Source: Triangularia verruculosa (lineage: Eukaryota > Ascomycota > Sordariomycetes > Sordariales > Podosporaceae). Taken from it: a stretch of 59,576 nt of DNA. The DNA is taken from NCBI GenBank assembly GCA_033296885.1, contig MU864042.1:1-59576 (forward strand), given 5' to 3'. The notes beneath the pieces are model-generated. The model worked only from the letters and a program-made list of their open reading frames with translations. It searched no databases and was not told the origin of the DNA. The position numbers and the translations under genes were made by a program. Of the stretch, positions 11,633 through 22,695 are shown piece by piece. Each line of letters opens with the position of its first letter. Within the stretch, counting starts at the first letter, position 1.

Positions 11633-12380
11633 TCAAGACAAAGCAGGACTCTTCCTCGCCCCCTGATACCCCTCCACATACCTCCCAACCCTCCCCTGCC
11701 AAACCGCCAGCCCCAACCCCGCCGCCTCCACCGGAATCAGCAAAATCGCCAGATACAACCCCGCATAACTCTGCCTGCAAAGCGTCCCCCAATCCGGCTG
11801 CTGTCCCATCGGGATCTCCTGCCACCGGCAAGTCCACGAAGTAAACGTATCCACCGTGTCCGAGGCATTCACCGCATAAAAAAAAACCACCGAAATCAGC
11901 GAGGCGATAAGACCAATTACCGGTGCGGCGAGCGAGGCAGAGGTGTGGAGGGTGGAGTTTTTGCGGAGCTTTTCATCACTCATGTTAACTTTGATAGCTG
12001 GTAAAAGAGGAAAGGGGAAAGGGGCTTACAGCGCTGATTTTACTGCAGCAAAGAGAGGCGATGCTGGCAATGGCAACGAACACGCTGCCGACGACAAGAG
12101 AAACAGTTGGTCGGATGTTGAACTGCTCTGGCCATAAAGGAAGAAAAAAATGGGGGGTGGTGGTGGTGATGTGGGTTTCCTCGTAGACGCGGAGGGTGTT
12201 TCCTGATGTGCCGAGGACGGTGACGCCCATGAGGAGGGCGAGGGCTGTGGTGCCTACCCTGAGGGTGTCGATCGTGCGGAGGGACTTCATTTTGGATTGG
12301 AGGTGGTGGTCTGGTTCGACGTGGGTTTGGAAGGAGGGGGCGGCGGAGTGGGCTGAGGTGGTGGTGGCTGTTTTTTCCAT
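11633..12380 (-). CDS. Uncharacterised four-helix membrane protein
   Basis: Two exons give 228 aa. The intron 11969-12029 has donor GTAAGC, a TTAAC branch motif and acceptor AAG; this is the only junction I found that keeps the frame. Four hydrophobic segments are visible: LALLMGVTVLGTSG near the N-terminus, VSLVVGSVFVAIASIASL, APVIGLIASLISVVFFYAV and LAILLIPVEAAGLGLAV. The loop between the last two holds conserved-looking Cys and Trp residues (SWTCRW and WGTLCRQSY), perhaps a disulphide. The N-terminus (MEKTATTTSAHSA) is polar and has no obvious signal peptide. The layout resembles small fungus-specific four-TM proteins, but I do not recognise a named family. Confidence 0.75.
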
Positions 12381-13338
12381 GGTGATGGTGATGAGAGTAT
12401 ATATATATATATATGAGAGCGCTGCTCTGGGGTATCAAATTGGGGAAAGAGTAAACAAGTACAGGTTGTGTAACTTGGGAAAGCGCTCCAAACAAAAGAG
12501 AACCCGATGATAAACAAGAAAAGGGTGGATGTATGTTGTGGAATGGTGATGGGGAGGTCTAGTCGTGGTTGGAAAAGAAGAGGTGATGGGGTTATACTAA
12601 TACCCTTTCTCTCTATATTCAGCATGGACCCGGGCGGTTAGCTTTCTTCTTTGCCATCCCCATCACAGCAGCACTCAAGAGCTTCCCATGCCGCGACTGC
12701 TACCTAGCCTTCCACTACAGCATCTCCCAAGAAAGTCAACGGCCTGTTACCGCGCTAGAAATAGGACCCCTTTCTTGTTGATGGGATTGGCTGGTTTGGT
12801 CGTCTGCATGCAGATTGCAGGTTCAACAGCGCCAAAAGGGAGAAGACGACGATCATATCTGCAATAAGAGATCCAATTTGGGAAAAGCGTTCCCAAGGGC
12901 GAAGCGCCCTCCCGCGCGGCACATTATCCTTCCCTTGCTTCCATTTGTATCGCGAGGTGTGATTGGTCTGGTGTTTTGTGCTTAAGCGCCGGGAAACAAG
13001 ATGGAGGGTTGATCGGAAAACAGGCCGCTTGGACGGCGGTCGGGTAGCAGTTAGTTGCTTGCATGCTGCCGTGGGTACAATTGAGGATTCATCGTGTTAG
13101 AAAACGAATTGATATCGATGGTGAGGCTGATGATGAGTGAAAGTGGTGAGCTGGTGTTGATGCCAGCCGTTCTGAACTGCTCCAAGGGTTAGGGTTAACA
13201 CCCCGACGTCAGCCCAGCCATCACCCCTCCATCTCTCCCCCCACCACCAAAAGATATCTCTTGGCATCTTTCACACACCCTCATCAACACCATGTTCAAC
13301 CCTCATCACCACCATCCCACATCACCAACCCCGTCAAA
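12381..13338. promoter_or_regulatory. Divergent promoter region with telobox-like motif and (TA)n
   Basis: This is the shared upstream region of the minus-strand membrane protein and the plus-strand hydrolase. It holds a TA microsatellite at about 12399-12414 and the telomere-repeat-like motif AGGGTTAGGGTTAA at 13185-13198, about 140 bp before the hydrolase start. No further gene is evident. Confidence 0.4.
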
Positions 13339-14308
13339 ATGCCCCCCCCCTTCCCAGTCCTCGTCCACACCATCCCCGTCTCCCCCACCAAAACCCTCCA
13401 CCTCTACTCCCACCCCACCCCCTCCCCCACCCCCAACGCCCTCCTCTTCATAGGCGGCCTAGGCGACGGCCCTCACACAATCCCCTACCCCCTCGCCCTC
13501 TCCCGCACCATCACCCCCTCCTTCACCGTCTACCAAACCCGTCTGACCTCCTCCTTCTCCGCCTTCGGGTACTCCTCCCTCAGTCAAGACGCCCATGAAC
13601 TCCGATCCATAGTCCGCCACCTCCGCACCGTCCTAAACAAACAAAAAGTGGTGCTGATGGGCCATTCCACCGGCTGTCAGGACTGTCTGTATTACACCAC
13701 CAAACTGAGTGATTTGAGGGAGGAGGAGAGGGTAAACGGGATTATTCTGCAAGGTCCGGTGTCGGATCGGGAGGCGCTGGGGATGAGTGTTGATCGGGGG
13801 GAGTTGGAGAGGAGTGTGGCTGTAGCGAAAAAAATGCTGGAAGAGGGGAGGGGGGAGCATGTGGTGGACAAAGGGGAGATGCCGGGGGGTTGGAGGGGGA
13901 GTCCGGTTACGGCTTATAGGTGGTTGTCGTTTGCTACCAAGGGGTGAGTTTTTCCCTTTTTTTGTTTTTCATTACTGTGTAATGGAGGGGGCTGATACAT
14001 GGGATGATAGGGGCGATGATGACTTTTTCAGCTCTGACTTGTCGGATGAGGAGTTGGAAGGTATCTGGGGTGGTTTGAGCACTCCGGTTTTGATCTTACC
14101 GTCGGAAAAGGAAGAGTGGGTTCCGTTCACACCAGAAGAAGTGGAAGGGATGGTGAAGAGATGGGCGGGGTTTTGCAAGCCGGGGGTGGTGAGTGAGTTT
14201 AGCGGATTGATTCCGGGGGCTAATCATCGGGTTGATAACACTGACACCAACCCGGAGGGGGAGAGGTGGTTGGTGGAGAGGGTGGGAAAGTTTTTGGGGA
14301 CATTATAA
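13339..14308 (+). CDS. SidJ-type alpha/beta hydrolase (DUF1749 family)
   Basis: Two exons (intron 13944-14010) encode 300 aa. Members of the family include the fusarinine C hydrolase SidJ, which releases iron from intracellular siderophore; other members have no assigned substrate. Visible features are the oxyanion-side strand NALLFIGGLGDGPHTIPY, the nucleophile elbow VVLMGHSTGCQD with Ser110, the substrate-gate stretch IILQGPVSDREA, and His274 in GANHRVDN. At the usual acid position the sequence reads LPSEKEEWVPF, so a Glu may replace the usual Asp. Start is the ATG of MPPPFPVLVH; the frame is open further upstream but has no ATG. The 5' half is extremely C-rich and the 3' half G-rich. The 3' end lies 55 bp from convergent IPK1. 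Confidence 0.85.
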
Positions 14309-14363
14309 TTTGTGGAATTAGTGTAGGTAAAGATATTAGTGAGCCAGACCGGTAAAAAGGCTC

Positions 14364-15498
14364 TCAGTTGCGCTCAAGTAAACAATCTGTCTCCTCCCGT
14401 GGGGTCTCCTTTCCGTCGTAGAACCCGCCTTCCACCAGATTCCGCTCTAGCTCTTCCCAGTGATCCTTTTTCTTGGTTGCATTCTTCTTGTCCAGGTCGG
14501 CTAGTTTGGCCTCTATTTTCATTGATTCTTCTGATGGGGAGGATATCCTGAGAAAGAGGCTGCAGTCTCTCAGGGTCATTGACAGCTCCAGGTTGACGCC
14601 TGAGCTTGGGTCGTGCTCTGATTGTACTTTTTGCAGGAGCGGTAGAAGGGTGTTTGTCTTGAGCCAGTTGAGCAGGTGGTTGCGCTGAGCTGGTGATGAG
14701 GATGCAGGAAGAATGTGCTTTAGGACGCTGTCAAGACTTTGTGGACTGTCTCGGCAGGCGAGGAAGTCTAGCGGGCAGAGGATGCCGAGGCGGTGAGCCT
14801 TGTGGTGTGACGGATCGAGATGGTCACGGTAGGCTTCTCTGGCACAGTTGCGGCAGCGTGTGCGCTGTGACGGAGAGGGTGAGAGCCATTTTGGTTTGAA
14901 CTCCAGGAAGAGATCACTGGTATTTTCTGTGGCGGTGTTAGAATATCAGAAAAACAATGCTTGGGTTTGAGGGGGCTAACGAGAACGCATATCCTCTATC
15001 AGCATGCCATATTGGGCATCTGGGAGGACACGGGTGCCGCGGAAATCCTTACGGCGCCTTGATTCTTCCTTGATAAGAAGCTCATCGAGACGGCTGATAA
15101 CTTTGGACGGACTGTGACCGAGCCTGACGAGTTGCTGCTGGACTAGATTCTCCTCTGGAAACAGGGGCGTGACGGTCGACTCCCAGTATTGCTGGAGCTC
15201 TGGATATGGAAATGTCTTGGCGCCGGCTTTGGGCACACGCAGGAGATTTCCTGTGGGAAAAAAAGATCAGATGCTGTTGTGGCACGGAAAAAAGGGGCGA
15301 GGCTTTGGTATCACCTTGGAAAATATCATGGCCGCGTTTCCTGTGGCTTCCTGCTGTGCTTGGTATCCCCGGTGGTAATCCCACTTCAAAGACCAGGTTC
15401 GCGGCCCCCTCGTTCACGAAGTTGATGGTCCAGTTTTCAGGACAAAAATCCGAAATGTCCGGGATGTGGTCAGACGGAACGCTTGCGCTTTGAGACAT
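14364..15498 (-). CDS. IPK1: Inositol-pentakisphosphate 2-kinase
   Basis: Ipk1 phosphorylates inositol pentakisphosphate at position 2 to make phytate (IP6), which is needed for mRNA export and as the precursor of pyrophosphate inositols. Three exons (introns 15251-15314 and 14927-14980) give 338 aa. The nucleotide-binding N-lobe shows NFVNEGAANLVFEV (about 27-40), then LLRVPKAG. Residues 159-165 read LEFKPKW, the conserved substrate/Mg segment. They are followed by CRNCAREAYRDH (176-187), a zinc-site-like motif, and CPLDF. The motifs fall in family order and the length is normal. The start MSQSASVPSD is the first ATG of this frame downstream of plausible leader sequence. It converges on the SidJ-like gene with only 55 bp between stop codons, so the transcripts probably overlap. 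Confidence 0.88.
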
Positions 15499-16853
15499 TG
15501 TGAGAGGTATGGAGATTTGAAGTTGGTTGTTTGTCCAGTTAGTTGGGCACACGTAAGTAGTGTCTTGTCTCAACGGTCCTCCGAGCTTCACCGGATTGGC
15601 CGTTAGGTCAGCTTGATAAGGTAGGTAAGTTCTAACGGTCAAATGGCGCTGGTATCCGGTGTGTTGGAACAGCTGTTGAATCAAAATATCACGGTTGAAT
15701 GTGGAAGCCAGCTAGGTGGTTAGTCCGGGTAGCTCGTGCACTGGACAGCTGAGATTCTTCGTACGACCATCCATACTGACGGCGGCAGAGTCGGATCAAA
15801 ACCAACGGCTAGTTTGGCGGCCAATCGAGATTTTGCGTGTTTCTTTTGTTTCACAGGAATTTTTAGAATAAGTTTCTTCTTCTTTCGGCTTGTCTATGTT
15901 CAATAAACACATGCCCCTGCAGTGCCCTGTCGTCGACGTTATTCTCCGGGTCCAACTCCCGAGAACAGACGGCGGAGCACATGGGCTGGGCAAACGTCAA
16001 GATGGCAGATGGCAGGCCCGAGCTTCAGTTTGAGGTGGATCACTGGACCTCGGTCGGGCGGAGACGGGGAGCTCAGCTGGAGTCTCTTTGTCATTCGGGT
16101 TCCCCGCAACATTTGATCGGATGACGGGCTGGTCCAGTTTCGAGTGTCTGGATTGGGAACATTGTCACATTGTGTCGCATTTGGGATGATGAGGTTGATG
16201 CGTGGTTGCCCAATTTCCCAGACGCGACTGATAGCCGTGAGGGCCGGAATATTATGTACACGTTTGCAGCAAAAGATCTGAGCTCCGGATCCGTCCTCCC
16301 TGGCACAGGTGGCTGCAGACAGCAAACAGCAAACAGACGATGGGAAGGAATGAATGAATGAATGAGAATGAATGTCTTGAAGATACGAAGTATTGAGTTT
16401 GGGCAGCCAGAAGCCAGTAGCAGACGGTACAGAAAAGTCAGCCCACTGGCCAGTGAAGCTAAGGAAAATAATGGGCCAGTCGCGGCGCAGCGAAAGCGCG
16501 AAAAATTTCCCAAGGTCCCGTTTCTGCCGCACACAAAGACCAGCCGTTCCCCGTCAGATAGCGTCATCCCTCCGCACAACCTTCCAAAGCCGCAACGCTC
16601 TTTTTTTTCCCGCCCAACGAACAAGTCCACGAGGTCCTTGCACTACATTCAATCCGCCTTCCGTCGTCGTCATCTCGTCCATTCGCTTTTTGCTCTCGAC
16701 GACAGCCCCCGACCACGGCTACGACCCCGCGAATCGCCTTGCGCACTCGATCGATTCGACCGACCAAAGCAAAGCCTCCCTGGCTCCGGGTCGACCTGTC
16801 CCGCACCCAACATAGCTCTTGCGATGCCTCTATAAACTGGGTGCCAATTCAAC
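15499..16853. promoter_or_regulatory. Divergent promoter region of IPK1 and MDM34
   Basis: This 1.35-kb divergent intergenic region holds a short GAAT repeat near 16347-16366. Close to MDM34 it is pyrimidine-rich, like a fungal 5' leader. A three-codon upstream reading frame sits at 16824-16835. Longer frames at 16091-16835 overlap on both strands and look non-coding. Confidence 0.4.
16824..16835 (+). promoter_or_regulatory. Minimal upstream ORF (Met-Pro-Leu-stop) before MDM34
   Basis: ATG CCT CTA TAA lies 18 bp before the MDM34 start codon. If it is in the transcript, scanning ribosomes meet it first. A three-codon uORF this close would be expected to lower translation or force leaky scanning. 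The transcript start is not known from sequence alone. Confidence 0.4.
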
Positions 16854-18911
16854 ATGGCCTTCAACTTCAACTGGTCGCCGCTTACGGCTGATGCCGGCTT
16901 TTACGAGCGCGCACGCGACCTACTCACAACCGCCCTGAACAAGTCTCCGAAGCCGCCCATCATCGTCGATGACATCTTCGTGACCGAATTCAACCTTGGC
17001 TCCGTGCCACCAGATCTGGAGATTTTGGAAATTGGAGACCTGGCCGAGGACCGATTCAGGGGCATATTCAAAATGTGCTACTCCGGCGACGCTTTCTTGA
17101 CGTTAAAGACGAGAGTACAAGTAGGTGCAATTCTCTGTTATCTACGACGGACATGTCGGAACACACTCCACCGGCCGCCATCCCTTGATATCACCGGAAA
17201 GAGTCACAAGCCAAGCCGCCCGCATTGCAAGTGCTCTGCTAGCTAGGGAGGGCACACGTGAGGGAGCCGAGCATTTGTCAAAGCCGAGAAAGGGGGCGGG
17301 GAGAGAACTGGAGCCAGGGCAAGTGCCCGAGACCCGAATTTGGGCCCGAAACTTAGGGACTGCTCCACACCAGGTTTTGGGAAATCTAGAGCTCGCGATG
17401 GAACGTTTGGCTGGCGGTGCGGTAAAGCTGCAGGCTTGGCGCATTAGACCAGAAATTATGCCCCGAATTCTCGAGCAGGGATTCGCGCATTCTCCTCACC
17501 GCTACCCCACACAGCAGACTTCATGGAACACTTGGAAGCATAACAGGAGACTAATATAGCAACATAGGCAAACCCCCTCAATACCTATCTGTCAGGCAAG
17601 CCAGGTTTCGCATCGCCCGAGCCCTTGTCGGCGTCGTCAAGTCTCACCATCCCGCTTCAGATCACCCTGTCTGAAATCAAGCTCTCAGCCTTCATCATCG
17701 TGGTCTTTTCGAAGCAGAAGGGCCTGACACTGGTCTTTCGAAATGACCCCCTCGAGTCGCTCAAGGTCTCGTCGACCTTTGACTCGATACCGTTTGTCCG
17801 TGACTACCTTCAGCGGACCATTGAGCAGAAGCTGCGGGACCTGATGATGGATGAATTGCCAGCCATCATTCACAGACTCTCACTCCAGATCTGGTGCCCA
17901 GACCAAATCATTAAGGAAGATGAGGAGCAGAAGGAGGCCGTAGATCACACTGTCAACCCACTGTCGACACCTCCCCTGGATGCTGTCGACGCAGAGGGCC
18001 ACCTGCTCGACCCTGCTGCCATCTCGGAGTTGTCGCTGGAGGCGGGGACGGAACCACAGTCTCTGTTCTCACAAAAGAGCTTGTTCAAGCTTACCTCATT
18101 GACGTCCACACAGGAGACATCAGCATTATTCACCCCTTCGATCAAGGAGGTCATGTACAGGGCTTGGGCGGGGCCCTCGGATCGGTTCGACACAGCCGGC
18201 ACTCCCGGACCGGCAACCCCGAGCTTGCACCGGACTACTTCCTACACCAATGGAACCGCCCACACCTACACCTTTTCAGATACAGCGAGCCAGGATCAGG
18301 GCAACTTGCCCTCGAGACCATCTTTGGTTAGTCTCAACTCTGCCACGGCTGGGTTGTCTCTCGGTTCCGGACGTCATTCCAAGGCTGGCCGCAAGAAGAA
18401 GACCCGCGTGGTCAACCTGCGAGGCAAGACCTCTAGCGAAGGCGAAAGCGAGGCAGGCGAGTCATCAGAAACGGCTTCCACCTCGGCGGCCCCTGCGTCA
18501 GAGCCCGTCATGTCCCACCCGATACTAGAAGTTCCAGAGGAGGATATGCCATCGAACGCCAGCAAGGTGCGGTTTGGCGGTGCTCATCCTCGCAGGCCTT
18601 CGTTCCGTGGTGATCGGGAGCCCGCCAAGGTCTCAGAGGCACCTGTTCCCTCGATCGAGATCAGCTCACCCAATACCACCCAAAAACAAGCCTCTCGGCA
18701 ATCGTCGCCTGTTGATATCAAGGTGCCGGCCGACTGGTCAAGACCAAGGGCACCCTCAGAGATTTCCCCATCTGTCATTCTCGAACAAGCGTGGGTGATG
18801 AAGATGGCAGGGGAGATCGCCCGTCGGGTGTATGACGAGAAGAACCGCAACCCTCAGTTCTGGGAGGAAAGGGATGACACGCCCCCTCCCGCGTACGAAC
18901 CCAGGTCGTAA
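16854..18911 (+). CDS. MDM34: Mdm34, ERMES complex subunit
   Basis: Mdm34 is the mitochondrial outer-membrane subunit of the ER-mitochondria encounter structure, which carries phospholipid between the two membranes through SMP domains. Two exons (intron 17121-17567) give 536 aa. The N-terminal SMP domain begins MAFNFNWSPL and continues DLEILEIGDLAEDRFRGIFK and CYSGDAFLTLKTRVQ. The second exon resumes exactly at the conserved ANPLNTYLSGKPG, then IPLQITLSEIKLSAFIIVVF, KGLTLVFRNDPLESLKVSST and the domain end ELPAIIHRLSLQIWC. The C-terminal half is low-complexity and Ser/Pro-rich with GRKKKTRVVNLRG, typical of filamentous fungi. The 447-bp intron is long for this region. A tiny uORF precedes the start. 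Confidence 0.95.
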
Positions 18912-20312
18912 TGGCCATCCAACACCGCACCAACAACATCAGCCCCTCTTATCATTTTTGTTTTTTTCCGAGTATCAAAGATTCCCTTTGTTGTTCTTTC
19001 CTTGAACATATTCGACTCTTTTTTTCTCCTCCTGCCTTTTTTCTCTGGTATAGCGACGTGGCAGCCCGCGACATTGTACTTGTCTTAATGGATTGCGCTA
19101 TATCATGTTTTTGTTTGGGATTTTCTTTCGTGGCGTTGAAGGGATATCAAAAAAGACATTGGTTACTACTGCTGGGAAGAGGGAATACAACATCAAGGTC
19201 GGTTGGTTGGTTTTGGGTCAGGCCGGATTGATATCATCATTTTTCTTTGGAAAGGAGGGGAGGGGGTAGATTGGTAGGATTGGGTTTTTTTTTTCTTTTT
19301 TGGTGGGTAAGGGTGGTGTGGTATAAGGTCTACATGATGAAAAAAGTTATTATGTGGATCAGTGTTTTTTGTTGGGTTTTGATTATGGGATAGGGAAAAG
19401 TATTCGTTGTTGATGGAGAAGAAGAAAGCGAGTTGAAGTGAGAGGTTTTGTTTCTGTTGTTTCTGTTGTTTTTTCTTTTTGTTTTGTCCGGACGCATGAG
19501 ACACAACCAACCAACGACCGTTTTTGATAAAGTCTATATTCCCTCTTTTTTGGATGTCTTTTTTTTGGAATGGGAAGTTTCTTATGTTTGAAAGATGTGG
19601 AAGTAAAGGGGGGATGAGAAAATCTCGTCGCGGTGGTCAAACAAAGTGTGGTGGAAAGAGAAGACGCCCAGGGCGATGTGTATACCAAAGTGTGTGTGAC
19701 AAAAATGTGGTAAACATTAGTCCCCATGCTGGTTTGTGAGAATCTACCTAGCTGGAACTATGGATTTTTCTTTTTGGGGACTTTGGATACCTTTGGCCTT
19801 GAGACAACTCTCGACTCTTGAATTTATAAAGAACCGAATACAAGATGACACATTTGGATGTGTTGAAATACTATATTTTTTTCTCGGTTGCTGTGATGGT
19901 GCTGGATTGTTGTATACCTGGTTTATAGATGGAGAGAGAGAGGAGGGAGAATGGTTAGTCGTGGTATGATGTTGTGGAAGTGGCCGTCCAGGTCGTTCTT
20001 GTAAGAGGTGTCTCTAGGCCACCTCGTGATTGGGAAAAGTAAGTTCTAGTGTGAGTGAAAGAGGCTGTTGCCAAGGGTAAGACAATGGTCATGAGAGTTG
20101 AGCATAGCAGAGAGCATGATAGCCCCAAATAAATCCTATATTCAACCCACCGCAGAAATGCTGTTGACTATCTCCCATCGCCAAACCCACTCTTCAATCC
20201 CACCCAACAACCAAAGCAAAACTCCCCAACGCCCCCTTTCTCGCCCCCTGAGCGGGTATCACCTTTTCCATATCTTTTTCACAAAAACGCCATTCCCAAC
20301 CAAATCAAAAAA
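18912..20312. other. Convergent intergenic region between MDM34 and YAF9
   Basis: These 1.4 kb are T-rich on the plus strand at the MDM34 end, consistent with a long 3' untranslated region and polyadenylation signals. Several short frames occur on both strands without protein-like content. I see no RNA gene. Confidence 0.5.
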
Positions 20313-21107
20313 TCACCCCTTCGCCCCCTCCGCCTTCAACTCCCTCAACCTCTTCTCCTTCCTCTCCATCTCCTCCTTCGTCCTCCTCGTCATCTCCTCC
20401 ACCCTAACCAGCGCCTTTTTCAGTTTCTCAATCTCGCACTGCTCCGTCTCCCGACTAAAAGGGTACTCCGCCCCCCGATTCGCCAGCGGAATCATCGCGC
20501 TCCTCGCCAGCACCCCACCCTCGCTTCTCTCCACCTTTTGCTTCCCTCCCTTCCCCCCCTTTTGTGTCGCTGCCATACCACCACCCATCATCACCACCCC
20601 GCTCGTCAAAACCTCATAAAACGACTCATACGGCTCATTAAAAATCTGCTCGTCATAATTCCATGACTTGACCACCCCGCCATCCGGCCCATTCTTCATC
20701 AATTCTTTTTCTTCCTCTGTTCTACCGTAGGGGTGCAAGCGGAGGTGGTGGTACAGGGTTTGTGGTTTCTCGTTGGATTCAGTGACGTAGTACAACCTGA
20801 TGGCGATCTCGAACTCGCCCCAGCCTGTTTCGCTGAGGGAGAAGGGTTTGCCTGGGACGGCGTCGATGACGCGGACGTGGTTGGGGATGGATTCGTGGAG
20901 TTTGAATTGCACGCGCCGGAGCCAGTAGGTGATGTCGGTGTCGTCTACGCCTTTGACGAAGACGGTCCAGGAGTGGGTGTGGTCGTCTGGGATGCCGGGG
21001 GGTTTGGGGTTGGATTGGGGGTGGAAGGGAGCGGCGGTGGTGCCGTAGATGAAGGGGCGGTGGATGGAGAGGGATTTGATGCGTTTGTTTGTTTTTTTGT
21101 CGGCCAT
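20313..21107 (-). CDS. YAF9: YEATS-domain protein Yaf9 (NuA4/SWR1 subunit)
   Basis: Yaf9 reads acylated histone H3 and is shared by the NuA4 acetyltransferase and the SWR1 H2A.Z-exchange complex. A single exon encodes 264 aa. The YEATS domain spans roughly residues 8-170: IKSLSIHRPFIYGTTA, HTHSWTVFVKGVDDTDITYW, VQFKLHESIPNHVRVI, the reader loop PFSLSETGWGEFEIAIRLYY, and LYHHLRLHPYG. After a Gly/Lys-rich linker, the C-terminus (CEIEKLKKALVRVEEMTRRT onward) is a predicted coiled coil, as in yeast Yaf9. The chosen start MADKKTNKRIK fits family proteins; an upstream in-frame ATG at 21206 would add a divergent leader. The start lies 495 bp from divergent COQ11. Confidence 0.93.
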   Translation of the reverse strand: MADKKTNKRIKSLSIHRPFIYGTTAAPFHPQSNPKPPGIPDDHTHSWTVFVKGVDDTDITYWLRRVQFKLHESIPNHVRVIDAVPGKPFSLSETGWGEFEIAIRLYYVTESNEKPQTLYHHLRLHPYGRTEEEKELMKNGPDGGVVKSWNYDEQIFNEPYESFYEVLTSGVVMMGGGMAATQKGGKGGKQKVERSEGGVLARSAMIPLANRGAEYPFSRETEQCEIEKLKKALVRVEEMTRRTKEEMERKEKRLRELKAEGAKG

Positions 21108-21602
21108 TTTTTTTTTTTCGTTTACTATGCGCGGGAGGTGTAAGTGGTGGTTGGTGAGAGGGGGGGGGGTGTCGCGTCGCAAAATGTTGAATGATGGAAA
21201 TGTCAAAAAGTGTTCAGCGAGGTTCTCAGGCGGCGAGCGGCAGGCAATTCGCGTCTGGAAAAGTCCAAGTCAGCCTTGATTGCGGGGCAGAAGCGTTATC
21301 GATCGCAGGAAATGGCCAGTGCCATCCCTGCGAGGGAAGCCCGCTAAACTTAACAAAATTCGGGGGCCCGGCCGGCACTCACTCCCTGGTTGCATGATCT
21401 CATTGTAAGTTTGGGAGCTTGTGAATCGGACGGCGAGCTTTTGAATCCGGTGAGCTTGGGGGGTTCATCCAGACCAATTCAAACCAATTGGTTTAATCCC
21501 GTTTCCATTTGACAGATCTTGTCTTCTTAACGACTTGAAACAACTTATATCTCTCACTCATCCATCAACTTACACACTCACCCCTCACCACCATATAAAA
21601 CC
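21108..21602. promoter_or_regulatory. Divergent promoter of YAF9 and COQ11
   Basis: This is a 495-bp bidirectional intergenic region. The stretch before COQ11 is pyrimidine/CACC-rich, as in fungal leaders. No discrete factor site stands out enough to name. Confidence 0.4.
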
Positions 21603-22530
21603 ATGTCCACCGCAACCAAACGCCTCATCGTCTTCGGCGGCAACGGCTTCCTCGGCTCCCGCATCTGCCGCTCCGCCGTCTCCCGCAACTGGGAAGTCAT
21701 CTCCATCAGGTATCCCCTCCCATTCCCACCCCCCCATACCACCCTCACTAACCCCCCCTCCCCGTCAAAGCCGCTCCGGCCAACCCCACTGGCCCTCCTC
21801 CCCCCCCTCCTGGTCAACCTCCGTAACCTGGCAAAAAGGGGACATCTTCCTCCCCCAAACCTACCTCCCCTTCCTCCCCGGCACAACCTACCTCGTCCAC
21901 ACCCTCGGCATCCTCCTCGAGGCAGACTACAAAAACCTCCTCTCCGGCCGCGTCCCCCTCCTCTCCGGCCTCTCCCAAGTCTTTTCCTCCTCACCCACCC
22001 CCCGCCGGCCATCCTCCCCGAACCCCCTCGACCGAAAACCCGGGGATGAAACCCCCTTCAACACAGGAAAACAACTCACCTACGAAACAATGAACCGCGA
22101 CAGCGCGATCCTCCTCGCCAAAGAAGCCGAAAAGGCGGGGGTAAAAGGGTTCGGGTATATCTCCGCCGCCGCTGGAGCCCCGATGCTGCCGAGCAGGTAT
22201 ATTTCTACCAAAAGGGAGGCCGAGGAGGTGATACAAAAGGAGTTCCCGAAGTTGAGGGGGGTTTTCTACCGGGCCCCGTTTATGTGGGATAGTTCAAGGG
22301 TTGTGAGCCTGCCTATCGCTGCCGGGGGACTCGTGGCGAGCACGGTTGATGGGTTTACGGGGGGTTTGCTTAGGGGGGTGTTGGGGTCGGGGGCGATCAA
22401 GCCGTTGAAAGTAGACTTGGTGGCGGATGCGGTGGTGGAGGGGCTGAGTGATGAGAGTGTGAGGGGGGTGGTTGAGCCAAAGGAGATTGAGCGGTTGGGG
22501 ACCAAGGGGTGGAGGAGGGGGATGCTTTAG
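21603..22530 (+). CDS. COQ11: Coq11-like NAD(P)-binding mitochondrial protein
   Basis: The yeast orthologue (YLR290C) belongs to the atypical short-chain dehydrogenase/NDUFA9-like family and associates with the coenzyme Q biosynthetic complex in mitochondria. Two exons (intron 21710-21770) encode 288 aa. The Rossmann motif is LIVFGGNGFLGSRICRSAV (residues 8-26), followed after splicing by ISRSGQP. FLPGTTYLVHTLGILLEADY, FGYISAAAGAPMLPSRYIST, the family's YxxxK-equivalent region (RYISTKREAE), RGVFYRAPFMW and a C-terminal VDLVADAVVEGLSDESVRG follow in the expected order. A long overlapping frame starting upstream in another phase is only a shadow. The coding strand is C-rich in the first half and G-rich in the second. 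The gene is convergent with SYF2, 165 bp apart. Confidence 0.87.
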
Positions 22531-22695
22531 AGGATTGGAATCAGCGCCCAAATTTGGTAGGCGAAAAAGTGTATAACCAGTTTGTGTAAATATAAAATAG
22601 AATACCCATGTCATTAAGAGAAAAAACTCCAACCGCTTTGCCCCCTATGCTTTCATGCCTTGATAGTACAACCTTGTAAAAAAAAAAAAAAAAAA

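Noticed and set aside
13261..13338. N-terminal extension of the SidJ-like ORF
   Set aside because: The frame begins with TTG; first ATG is at 13339 and fits the family N-terminus.
16091..16835. Frames of 140-180 codons on both strands before MDM34
   Set aside because: They overlap in several phases and end at the MDM34 leader; no domain seen.
21535..22530. Longer 331-codon frame for COQ11 starting upstream
   Set aside because: It reads through the intron in another phase and lacks the Rossmann start; the spliced model beginning at 21603 restores GGNGFLGSR.
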